NCBI GenBank assembly: GCA_938021455.1 | Contig: CALIGP010000081.1 | Span: forward strand, 1 to 5,276 | Source: an uncultured Lewinella sp. | GTDB lineage: Bacteria > Bacteroidota > Bacteroidia > Chitinophagales > Saprospiraceae | DNA length: 5,276 nucleotides | Reading direction: 5' to 3' | Shown: positions 1 through 4,869 of the stretch, piece by piece | Layout of the letters: the number at the start of each line of letters is the position of its first letter | Position numbering within the stretch: the stretch's first letter is position 1 | Translations under genes and position numbers: made by a program | The notes under the pieces: generated by a model | What the model was told of the DNA's origin: nothing | The model's database searches: none | Seen by the model: only the letters and a program-made list of their open reading frames with translations

Positions 1-16
1 AGGGGGCTTCAGGAAA

Positions 17-130
17 CCTCTCCCCAACCCCTCTCCGGTAAGTCTCGCCTCCGGCTTGACGGAGAGGGGCTAGTGAAAACGCTCCGCGTTTTATGGCCAA
101 AATCTGTAGTGCCCTTACCAAGGGAGAGGG
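17..130. repeat. Nested inverted repeat of CCTCTCC/GGAGAGG words
   Basis: A perfect 10-bp inverted repeat pairs CCCCTCTCCG (28-37) with CGGAGAGGGG (60-69). Outside it, CCTCTCCC (17-24) is complementary to GGGAGAGG (122-129). So two C-rich words on the left face two G-rich words on the right. From memory, CTCTCCCCAACCCCTCTCC-like words are a recurring intergenic repeat in several bacterial phyla; this looks like a worn copy. Whether it is multicopy in this genome cannot be judged from the window. Confidence 0.5.
76..92. terminator. A/T-flanked hairpin AAAACGC-TCC-GCGTTTT, possible bidirectional terminator
   Basis: A perfect 7-bp stem (76-82 with 86-92) closes a 3-base loop. The GC core flanked by A4 and T4 gives the bidirectional terminator shape, although the T tract is short and belongs to the stem. 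It lies about 120 bases past the aminotransferase stop codon and could act as a second stop for that minus-strand transcript, or for a gene entering from the left. No expression evidence is available. Confidence 0.35.
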
Positions 131-138
131 AACACCCT

Positions 139-150
139 AGGGCATGCCCT
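139..150. repeat. 12-bp perfect palindrome AGGGCATGCCCT
   Basis: The 12 bases are fully self-complementary and overlap another palindrome, CCCTAGGG (135-142). With no loop they would make a poor RNA hairpin, so a DNA-level role such as a dimer binding site, or a repeat-element origin, is as likely as a termination role. It is 62 bases beyond the end of the aminotransferase gene, not in a promoter position for any gene seen here. Confidence 0.45.
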
Positions 151-177
151 GTGCCTACAAATTACGTCCAAAGGGCC

Positions 178-196
178 GTGATTCCTCCGGAATCAC
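178..196 (-). terminator. Strong hairpin just after the aminotransferase stop, candidate terminator
   Basis: A perfect 8-bp stem, GTGATTCC (178-185) with GGAATCAC (189-196), closes a 3-base loop. On the minus strand it begins 15 bases after the TAG stop of the aminotransferase, the usual place for a 3'-end hairpin. The bases that follow on that strand (GGCCCTTTGG) hold only three consecutive T, so it is a weak match to the classic stem-plus-U-tract terminator. It may instead be a 3'-end stabilising hairpin. Confidence 0.45.
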
Positions 197-211
197 TGAT
201 GCCCCACAGGT

Positions 212-1441
212 CTAAGCCCGCCCACTGCTAAGCGCGTCTATGGCAACCTCCACTCTACCGGGATACACCTGAAGCGCTTTCTCCAGGCAGTCCATCGCTT
301 CCTCCAAATCATTCACGTTGAGAACGTAAGCGATGCGGCATTCGTCACGCCCTAGGCCAGGGGTTGCGTAAAAGCCAGGGCCGGGTGAAAGCATCACCGT
401 AGCTCCCTCATGCTCGAAGTCCTCGAGTAGCCAGCGGCAGAAGTCTTCGCTGTCGGTAATGGGGAATCGGGCGAAGCAATAGAATGCGCCTCCCGGCTCG
501 TAGGAGAAAACACCGGGCATAGACTGTAACCGGCGGTAAACCGTATCCCGGCGGGCTTGGTAGTCGTCTTTAACGCCGTCGAGGTAGGCTTGGTCATCCT
601 GCAACATGCATTCGGATAGCATTTGCCCCAGCCCGGGAGGGCTGAGTCGTAGCTTCGCAAAGCGATCAACCCCCGCCAGTATGTGCGGGTTACGGCAGAC
701 CAAGGCCCCTACCCTTGCTCCCGTTGCACTATAACGCTTGGAGACAGAGTCAATAATGATGGCATGCTCTTCCAATCCCGGAATTTGCAGTACCGAGCGG
801 ATCGGCTGGTCGTAAGCGAACTCTCGGTATACTTCGTCGGCGCAAATAAACAAGTCGTGCTTCTTCACAATATCCGCCAGGCTAGCCATCTCTTCGTCGG
901 AATAACAAGCGCCCGTAGGATTATTCGGACTGGTGATCATGATGGCCCGGGTACGGGGCGTGATCTTGTTGGCGAAGGCTTCCGGGCTGGGCAGACTAAA
1001 TCCGTCTTCGATGTGGCTCGTGATGGCCACCACCCGCACGTCGGCAATGTGCGCGTAACCGTTATAATTGGCGTAGAACGGCTCCGGAATGATAATCTCA
1101 TCGCCGGGGTCCAAACAGGAGAGCATAAAGAAAAGGATGGCTTCCGACCCCCCGGTAGTAACCATAATGTTATCTGCCTTCAGCGGCACATTGAAACGGG
1201 CGTAGTAATCCGTCAACGCTTCCCGGTAGGAGGCAAAGCCATTGCTGGGGCTGTATTCCAGTACATCCCAATCAATCTTTCGGAACTGCTCCACGGCCCT
1301 TGGATGGGTTTTAATGTCAGGCTGGCCAATGTTGAGGTGGTAGACATGTCGCCCGGCGGCCTTAGCCTGGTCCGCAATCGGGATCAGCTTCCGGAAAGGA
1401 GACAAAGGAACAGTTTCAGAACGGTGGGATACTTTCGGCAT
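212..1441 (-). CDS. PLP-dependent aminotransferase, class I/II (aspartate aminotransferase-like)
   Basis: This 409-residue protein is a cytoplasmic fold-type I aminotransferase, transferring an amino group between an amino acid and a 2-oxo acid through pyridoxal phosphate. Visible landmarks are the N-terminal substrate-loop region LNIGQPD (36-42), TTGGSEA (95-101) in the phosphate-binding position, SPNNPTG (171-177) with N174, DEVY (202-205) whose Asp should contact the PLP ring nitrogen, and SVSKRYSATGARVG (232-245) with K235 as the Schiff-base lysine. R369 in CRIAYVLN is the expected substrate carboxylate-binding arginine. Length is normal and nothing looks broken. The ATG at 1441 fits, because a TACCTTTG promoter box sits 25 bases upstream. 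It is divergent from gatC and stands alone on its strand. The exact substrate cannot be read from sequence; aspartate is the default family guess, with other amino-acid donors possible. Confidence 0.93.
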   Translation of the reverse strand: MPKVSHRSETVPLSPFRKLIPIADQAKAAGRHVYHLNIGQPDIKTHPRAVEQFRKIDWDVLEYSPSNGFASYREALTDYYARFNVPLKADNIMVTTGGSEAILFFMLSCLDPGDEIIIPEPFYANYNGYAHIADVRVVAITSHIEDGFSLPSPEAFANKITPRTRAIMITSPNNPTGACYSDEEMASLADIVKKHDLFICADEVYREFAYDQPIRSVLQIPGLEEHAIIIDSVSKRYSATGARVGALVCRNPHILAGVDRFAKLRLSPPGLGQMLSECMLQDDQAYLDGVKDDYQARRDTVYRRLQSMPGVFSYEPGGAFYCFARFPITDSEDFCRWLLEDFEHEGATVMLSPGPGFYATPGLGRDECRIAYVLNVNDLEEAMDCLEKALQVYPGRVEVAIDALSSGRA

Positions 1442-1466
1442 TAGACCGGTAATTTCGATTAGATGG

Positions 1467-1497
1467 CAAAGGTACTATCAGTCCCGGCTTTGATTAA
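1467..1497 (-). promoter_or_regulatory. Bacteroidota-type promoter for the aminotransferase
   Basis: Read on the minus strand, TACCTTTG (1474 to 1467) is a perfect match to the Bacteroidota -7 consensus TAnnTTTG. A TTA at 1497-1495, one base off the -33 TTG, stands 20 bases upstream, within the usual spacing. Transcription would begin around 1460, leaving a leader of roughly 20 bases before the ATG at 1441. The -7 match is direct observation; activity is inference. Confidence 0.6.
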
Positions 1498-1503
1498 TAA
1501 ATA

Positions 1504-1531
1504 ATGGGCAAGGGATTTACGATGGGCAAGG
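1504..1531. repeat. Two direct copies of ATGGGCAAGG
   Basis: The 10-base word ATGGGCAAGG occurs at 1504-1513 and again at 1522-1531, an 18-base period. It lies upstream of the minus-strand promoter and could be an operator-like pair or simply part of the repeat-rich spacer. There is no evidence of a binding protein. Confidence 0.4.
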
Positions 1532-1541
1532 AGGCAGGCTT

Positions 1542-1592
1542 CAACTTGAAACCTGACAACCTGCAACCTGATAACCTACAACTTGCAACCTG
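1542..1592. repeat. Degenerate CAACCTG heptamer array
   Basis: Seven copies of a 7-base word run almost head to tail: CAACTTG (1542), AAACCTG (1549), CAACCTG (1557), CAACCTG (1564), TAACCTA (1572), CAACTTG (1579) and CAACCTG (1586). Single bases are inserted at 1556 and 1571. Three copies are identical and the others differ by one or two bases. The array fills the centre of the divergent aminotransferase/gatC spacer and ends 26 bases before the gatC promoter box. I recall CAGGTTG/CAAGTTG word arrays as intergenic features of Bacteroidota genomes; their function is unknown to me. It also creates a spurious minus-strand reading frame that I do not call. Confidence 0.7.
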
Positions 1593-1618
1593 GAACTATT
1601 TTTCATCCAGCCAAAAGC

Positions 1619-1626
1619 TACCTTTG
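1619..1626 (+). promoter_or_regulatory. Bacteroidota -7 promoter box for gatC
   Basis: TACCTTTG matches TAnnTTTG perfectly and is the same octamer found on the opposite strand for the aminotransferase. It ends 14 bases before the gatC ATG, so the leader would be only about 8-10 bases. I find no TTG at the usual -33 distance. The short leader contains AAAAGAA but no Shine-Dalgarno sequence, as is common in this phylum. Confidence 0.55.
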
Positions 1627-1640
1627 TCGAAAAGAATACC

Positions 1641-1934
1641 ATGACCGTAGACGAAGCCCTACTATCGCGACTGGCTAAGCTCTCCCGCTTATCTCCCACG
1701 CCGCAACAATCTGCGCGGTTGCAGAAAGATCTTGTCAATATTCTTGGCATGGTGGAGAAACTCGATGAGCTTAACCTGGAGGCCGTTCAACCCCTCCGTT
1801 ACGTTACTGGCGTAGAAAACGTTCTCCGCCCCGATGAAACCGGTGACCACATCGATCGTGCCCAGGCGCTAAACAATGCGCCCGACGCCGATGCAGCAGG
1901 TGGCTTTTTCCGGGTACCCCGCGTGATTGAGTGA
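1641..1934 (+). CDS. gatC: Asp-tRNA(Asn)/Glu-tRNA(Gln) amidotransferase subunit C
   Basis: GatC is the small subunit of GatCAB, the cytoplasmic enzyme that converts misacylated Glu-tRNA(Gln) and/or Asp-tRNA(Asn) to the amide form. GatC wraps around and stabilises the GatA amidase and GatB kinase subunits and has no catalytic site of its own. The 97 residues match the family length. Recognisable parts are the N-terminal helix LLSRLAKLSRLS (7-18), the helix DLVNILGMVEKLDELN (30-45), LRPDE (62-66), and the conserved C-terminal tail from A80 to I96, ending in GGFFRVPRVI. The ATG at 1641 is the first after a good -7 box. gatA and gatB are not in the window, so gatC is separated from its partners here, which I believe is usual in Bacteroidota. 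A 106-bp gap with no visible promoter separates it from the next gene, so cotranscription is possible. Confidence 0.93.
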   Translation: MTVDEALLSRLAKLSRLSPTPQQSARLQKDLVNILGMVEKLDELNLEAVQPLRYVTGVENVLRPDETGDHIDRAQALNNAPDADAAGGFFRVPRVIE

Positions 1935-2033
1935 ATTATTGAATGAGTGAATGAGTTTCACTTCCAGCACCATTCTTTTATTTCTCATTCCCTCACCCCT
2001 CTTCACTCATTCCCCCAATTCTCCCATTCACTC
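1933..2033. repeat. GAATGAGT / ACTCATTC word spacer with inverted repeat
   Basis: Right after the gatC stop, GAATGAG occurs twice (1941-1947, 1949-1955). Its complement CTCATTC appears at 1984-1990 and 2006-2012, with further CATTCACTCC-like words up to the next gene. GAATGAGTGAA (1941-1951) and TTCACTCATTC (2002-2012) are an 11-bp perfect inverted repeat, extended by GAATT (1933) facing AATTC (2017-2021). The right half is almost free of G. The arms could form a weak hairpin between gatC and the ABC gene. No T tract follows, so I do not call it a terminator. Confidence 0.6.
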
Positions 2034-2040
2034 CCTGCCC

Positions 2041-2781
2041 ATGCAACCCGTTATTCAAATTCAAGAGCTTACCAAGACCTACATTATGGGTCAGACTAAG
2101 GTACACGCCCTGGCCGGAATCGATCTCAACATTGACACCAATGAATACGTAGCGTTAATGGGCCCTTCGGGTTCCGGTAAATCGACCCTGATGAACCTTC
2201 TGGGTTGTCTGGACACGCCTACCGACGGCCACTATGAGCTGGACGGAAAGGATGTAAGTAAGATGGAGGACAACGAGTTGGCCCAGATCAGAAATGAAAA
2301 GATCGGTTTCGTTTTCCAGACCTTTAATCTATTGCCCCGGCAAACTACGCTGGAGAACGTTGCCTTGCCCCTGGTTTATGCCGGTGTCAGCCGCAGCGTT
2401 CGCGAAGCCAGAGCCCGGGAAGTACTGGAATCCGTTGGACTGGGAGATCGCACCGATCACCGACCCAATGAGCTATCGGGCGGACAGCGCCAACGGGTAG
2501 CTATTGCCCGTGCGCTGGTCAATAACCCCGCCATTATCCTGGCGGATGAGCCAACGGGTAACCTGGACACCAAAACCTCCATCGAGATTATGGAGATCTT
2601 CGAAGAAATTCATAATAACGGCAACACCGTTATCCTCGTAACGCACGAGCCAGATATTGCGGAGCACGCGCACCGAATCGTTCGTTTGCGGGATGGAATT
2701 GTGGAAAGCGACGTCCGCAACGAGGAAATCCGTCGGGCCAGTGACCCAGAACACCGCTACAAGCAGGGCTTGAGCCTGTAA
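2041..2781 (+). CDS. ABC transporter ATP-binding protein, MacB/LolD/YknY type
   Basis: This 246-residue protein is the nucleotide-binding subunit of an ABC transporter and would sit on the inner face of the cytoplasmic membrane bound to a permease. All ATPase elements are intact: A-loop Y14, Walker A GPSGSGKST (41-49), Q-loop Q93 in FVFQTFNLLPR, signature LSGGQ (145-149), Walker B IILADE (165-170) with catalytic E170, D-loop NLD (174-176) and H-loop H202. NLLPRQTTLENVALPL (97-110 region) is typical of the MacB/LolD branch, which drives lipoprotein release or export of peptides and small molecules by mechanotransmission. The frame stays open back to an ATG at 1951, but those 30 codons translate the repeat spacer and family members begin at the equivalent of MQPVIQIQEL, so I choose 2041. 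No permease or periplasmic adaptor is adjacent, so the substrate is unknown. Confidence 0.92.
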   Translation: MQPVIQIQELTKTYIMGQTKVHALAGIDLNIDTNEYVALMGPSGSGKSTLMNLLGCLDTPTDGHYELDGKDVSKMEDNELAQIRNEKIGFVFQTFNLLPRQTTLENVALPLVYAGVSRSVREARAREVLESVGLGDRTDHRPNELSGGQRQRVAIARALVNNPAIILADEPTGNLDTKTSIEIMEIFEEIHNNGNTVILVTHEPDIAEHAHRIVRLRDGIVESDVRNEEIRRASDPEHRYKQGLSL

Positions 2782-2784
2782 TCG

Positions 2785-2982
2785 CCATTGGGGGCGCATA
2801 CGCAGGTGCAATGGGATGACTAAAGGCAATGAATAAACGCACTTCACCAGCACAATTACTGGTGACAAAGCAAAGACCGCCCCCGAAAATTAATTATTCG
2901 GTGGCGGCCCTACGAATACCCCTAAGGTATTGCTCTCAGGAGGTTTATGCCCCTCGTTAAGAAAACGTTACGCTGATTGAGA
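2785..2982 (+). other. Multi-hairpin non-coding segment, candidate structured RNA or 3' UTR
   Basis: Between the ABC gene and the parB promoter I find a row of hairpins: CCATTG (2785-2790) with CAATGG (2809-2814), enclosing GCG/CGC; TCACCAG (2844-2850) with CTGGTGA (2859-2865); an 11-bp stem with one mismatch, 2877-2887 with 2897-2907, around an A/T loop; AATACC (2915-2920) with GGTATT (2926-2931); GAGG (2940-2943) with CCTC (2952-2955); CGTT (2955-2958) with AACG (2964-2967), which shares base 2955 with the previous stem. TCTCA (2934-2938) can also pair with TGAGA (2978-2982), directly followed by five T (2983-2987). That resembles a branched 3' end with a U tract. I do not recognise a known RNA family, and no promoter box is visible at its 5' end, so a structured 3' UTR and terminator of the gatC-ABC transcript is the simplest reading. 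Confidence 0.4.
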
Positions 2983-3011
2983 TTTTTCCTTAGTCTGTCT
3001 TCTTATCTTTG
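2977..3011 (+). promoter_or_regulatory. Bacteroidota-type promoter for parB
   Basis: TATCTTTG (3004-3011) is a perfect TAnnTTTG box. The nearest upstream TTG (2977-2979) is 24 bases away, a few bases longer than the usual 19-21, so the -33 half is doubtful. Transcription would begin near 3017, giving a leader of about 20 A/T-rich bases. This box decides the parB start: an in-frame TTG at 3009 lies inside the box and cannot be in the mRNA. Confidence 0.65.
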
Positions 3012-3038
3012 CCGACCGTATCGCATAAATATTTATTG

Positions 3039-3965
3039 ATGGCAAAGAAATTCACCCCCAAACGCAAGGCAACAAAAGATCAAATGGGCTCCGGCCTGGA
3101 AGCCCTCTTGGGCGGAAACCGGCTGGACAAGGCGATGAAGGAATCGCCAAAAGAGACCATTGCTACCTTGAGCAAGGATTTCTCTTTTTTGCCCATCAGT
3201 GCTATCCACGCCAATCCGGATCAGCCCAGAAAAGAATTTGAAGAGGCTCCTCTAGCGGAACTAGCCGAATCTATCCGTGTACATGGTATTATTCAACCCA
3301 TGACGGTTCGTCATATGGGGGACGGCACCTATCAGATCATTAGTGGTGAGCGGCGTTTCCGCGCCAGCCAACGAGCCGGGCTGAAGGAAGTTCCAGCCTT
3401 CATTCGCACGGCGGATGACCAGACGCTGCTGGAAATGGCCCTGATCGAAAACATTCAGCGGCAAGACTTGAATCCAATGGAGGTTGCTTACTCCTATTAC
3501 CGGCTGAAGGAAGACTTTTCCCTCACTCAGAATCAGGTCGCTGACCGGGTGGGCAAACCCCGGACAACGGTAGCCAATTACCTGGGCATTCTAAACACTT
3601 CTCCTAAGGTGCAGGACGCTATCAAAGAGAAGAAAATTTCTATAGGCGTAGCTAAAACCTTTTCGAACATCAAGGACGTGAGCCTGCAAGAACAGTTCTT
3701 ACAGGAAATCCTGGATAACCCCTCCTGGTCGGTACGAAAGATTGAGGAAGAGGCTAAGGGCTACAAAATGAAAAACAAGGCCAGCAAGCCAACTAAGCCC
3801 GAAGACGGAGATTTGAAAATGGTAAAAGAAGCTTTCCAGAAGTTCTTTGGCACGAAGCAGGTAAAGGTCACCTCCGACGGCAAGGCGGATAAATCCGGCA
3901 GCGTTACCATCAAATTTGCTAACCAGGAGCAGCTGGAGCAATTTTACAAAGCCGTAGAGCTTTAA
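3039..3965 (+). CDS. parB: Chromosome-partitioning protein ParB (ParB/Spo0J family)
   Basis: ParB is a CTP-dependent DNA clamp that loads at parS sites near the origin, spreads along DNA, stimulates ParA and recruits SMC. The 308 residues show the full layout: a ParA-contacting N-terminal motif GSGLEALLG (17-25); the N-domain with NPDQPR (59-64), the IRVHGIIQPMTVR stretch (79-91), the CTP-binding motif GERRFRA (103-109) and ENIQRQDLNP (137-146); a helix-turn-helix for parS around LTQNQVADRVGKPRTTVANY (162-181); and, after a short charged linker (241-257), a C-terminal dimerisation domain (258-308). The ATG at 3039 is chosen because the upstream TTG lies in the promoter box. Shine-Dalgarno is absent. 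parA, normally next door, is missing from the upstream side, replaced by the ABC gene. It is followed after 59 bp by the DUF5683 gene. Confidence 0.95.
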   Translation: MAKKFTPKRKATKDQMGSGLEALLGGNRLDKAMKESPKETIATLSKDFSFLPISAIHANPDQPRKEFEEAPLAELAESIRVHGIIQPMTVRHMGDGTYQIISGERRFRASQRAGLKEVPAFIRTADDQTLLEMALIENIQRQDLNPMEVAYSYYRLKEDFSLTQNQVADRVGKPRTTVANYLGILNTSPKVQDAIKEKKISIGVAKTFSNIKDVSLQEQFLQEILDNPSWSVRKIEEEAKGYKMKNKASKPTKPEDGDLKMVKEAFQKFFGTKQVKVTSDGKADKSGSVTIKFANQEQLEQFYKAVEL

Positions 3966-4024
3966 GAAAGGGTTAAAGCCGGCTAAGATTACCACGAACC
4001 CCACCAGCAAGAGATCATTGGAAT

Positions 4025-4780
4025 ATGACTAGCTTATTTCCCTCTGGATTAAAACATCTCTCGGCCGCCGGCAGGCGGGCTGCTGTTGCCTTAACGGCCA
4101 TTGCTTTTATATTCCTATGCCTTGCACCTGCGCCCGCGCCCGCACAAACGGACGATACACGCCCCAATCGTGGCGTCCGTAAGATGACCGATAGCATTCC
4201 GGATGCTACCGTTCTGAGCGACACGATCGTCGCCCTCTCAGAAATCCAGCGAGGGCCAAAAAAGGCCCTGCTCTGGAGTATCATTCCTGGCGGCGGACAA
4301 GTCTATAATAAGCGCTGGTGGAAAGTACCCGTAGTTTACGGTGGTCTGCTGGGTATGGTTGCCTATGCCGACTTCAACCAGACCCGCTACACCCGCTTCA
4401 CAACGGCACTGGAAAACCGTTGTCTGGGAGAAGGAAACGTGGTTATTTTCCCCAACGAGGAATGCGAGGCTACCATTGATGATTTCCCCGTCGCCCAGGT
4501 CACTAATGCCGCCCTGTTACAAGCCCGCGCCAACGCCGATCAAGCCCGACAGACGGCCTACATCGGCATATTCATCGCCTACGTCATGCAGGCAGTAGAG
4601 GCTTACACCGATGCCCACCTGCAGGAATTCGATATCTCAGACGACCTGTCCTTTCGCCTCGGCCCTGTTGCCAACCCCGAAGGATTGATGACTTACGGGC
4701 TGACCGTTCCACTGGGAAGTGGGCGTAAAAAAAGAAATGAAGAAGCCCGAGTGAAGGCCTTGGTTAGGTGGGGTAAATAG
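4025..4780 (+). CDS. DUF5683-type exported membrane protein
   Basis: The molecular function is not known to me. The 251 residues begin with a signal peptide: basic residues up to R18, a hydrophobic core at about 19-34, and an APAPAPA-Q end suggesting cleavage after A40. C32 lies inside the core without a lipobox, so it is not a lipoprotein. The family hallmark follows: PKKALLWSIIPGGGQVYNKR (78-97), then WWKVP and a hydrophobic segment around 101-114. A second hydrophobic stretch (about 177-192) leads into VEAYTDAHLQEFDISDDLS (191-209). The C-terminus resembles beta-strand text (LMTYGLTVPL, 221-230). C133 and C147 flank a loop and could form a disulfide in the periplasm. The 59-bp gap behind parB, without a promoter, suggests one transcript. 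The parB-DUF5683 pairing is, from memory, common in Bacteroidota. No further plus-strand gene such as dapB follows. Confidence 0.8.
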   Translation: MTSLFPSGLKHLSAAGRRAAVALTAIAFIFLCLAPAPAPAQTDDTRPNRGVRKMTDSIPDATVLSDTIVALSEIQRGPKKALLWSIIPGGGQVYNKRWWKVPVVYGGLLGMVAYADFNQTRYTRFTTALENRCLGEGNVVIFPNEECEATIDDFPVAQVTNAALLQARANADQARQTAYIGIFIAYVMQAVEAYTDAHLQEFDISDDLSFRLGPVANPEGLMTYGLTVPLGSGRKKRNEEARVKALVRWGK

Positions 4781-4803
4781 ATTCGCTTCTTGGCTCAATA
4801 AAA

Positions 4804-4869
4804 GGGATTAGGATTAAAAAGATTTGGGTAGGATTTTCAGGATTCTATCTGCGTCAACCCACCTAATCC
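4804..4869. repeat. AGGATT-word spacer between convergent genes
   Basis: GGATTA occurs twice in tandem (4805-4816) and AGGATT twice at a 9-base period (4830-4835, 4839-4844), with a related AGATTT (4820-4825) between. CCTAATCC (4862-4869), which overlaps the stop codon of the minus-strand transporter, is complementary to GGATTAGG (4805-4812). CCCACCTAA (4858-4866) is also complementary to TTAGGTGGG (4764-4772) inside the last codons of the DUF5683 gene. These could serve as 3'-end structures for either convergent gene, but there is no clear U-tract terminator. AATCCTGTAAATCC-like words are, from memory, another recurring intergenic repeat in bacteria. Confidence 0.5.

Larger units (their letters stand above)
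1..211. other. Non-coding, palindrome-dense region
   Basis: I see no gene here. The stretch lies downstream of the minus-strand aminotransferase and holds at least five separate inverted repeats, listed individually where they are strong. One further small hairpin, CCCTT (112-116) with AAGGG (120-124) around a 3-base loop, sits inside the larger repeat. The density of self-complementary words suggests an intergenic repeat element with transcription-termination hairpins beside it, but the window begins here, so its left boundary cannot be seen. Confidence 0.6.

Noticed and set aside
683..1444. Long plus-strand open frame opposite the aminotransferase.
   Set aside because: The minus-strand protein has every catalytic landmark of its family; the plus-strand translation has no recognisable motif and is an antisense shadow.
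1542..1592. Heptamer array as a CRISPR or iteron array.
   Set aside because: The units are 7 bases with no spacers, unlike CRISPR repeats. No replication initiator gene or DnaA boxes are nearby to suggest iterons.
1541..1750. Minus-strand frame with a repetitive C-terminus (LQVVGYQVAGCQV) as a small gene.
   Set aside because: The repeat-like residues are simply the translated CAACCTG array and the rest is antisense to gatC and its promoter.
2473..2868. Minus-strand open frame opposite the end of the ABC gene.
   Set aside because: It lies across the Walker B and H-loop coding sequence of an intact ATPase and shows no domain of its own.
2938..2976. AGGAGG followed by a 9-codon reading frame (ATG at 2947, TGA at 2974) that looks like a leader peptide.
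   Set aside because: The spacing from AGGAGG to ATG is only 3 bases, the frame ends before the parB promoter box so it is not in the parB mRNA, and the GAGG is better explained as one side of a hairpin with CCTC at 2952-2955.
3009..3038. TTG start at 3009 adding ten residues to ParB.
   Set aside because: The TTG is part of the TATCTTTG promoter box and would not be transcribed; the ATG at 3039 gives the usual ParB N-terminus.
4705..4720. parS-like sequence near GTTCCACTGGGAAGT inside the DUF5683 gene.
   Set aside because: Compared with the parS form TGTTCCACGTGGAACA it matches only about 11 of 16 positions and breaks the central symmetry. Another half-match, GTTTCAC at 1955-1961, has no second arm.
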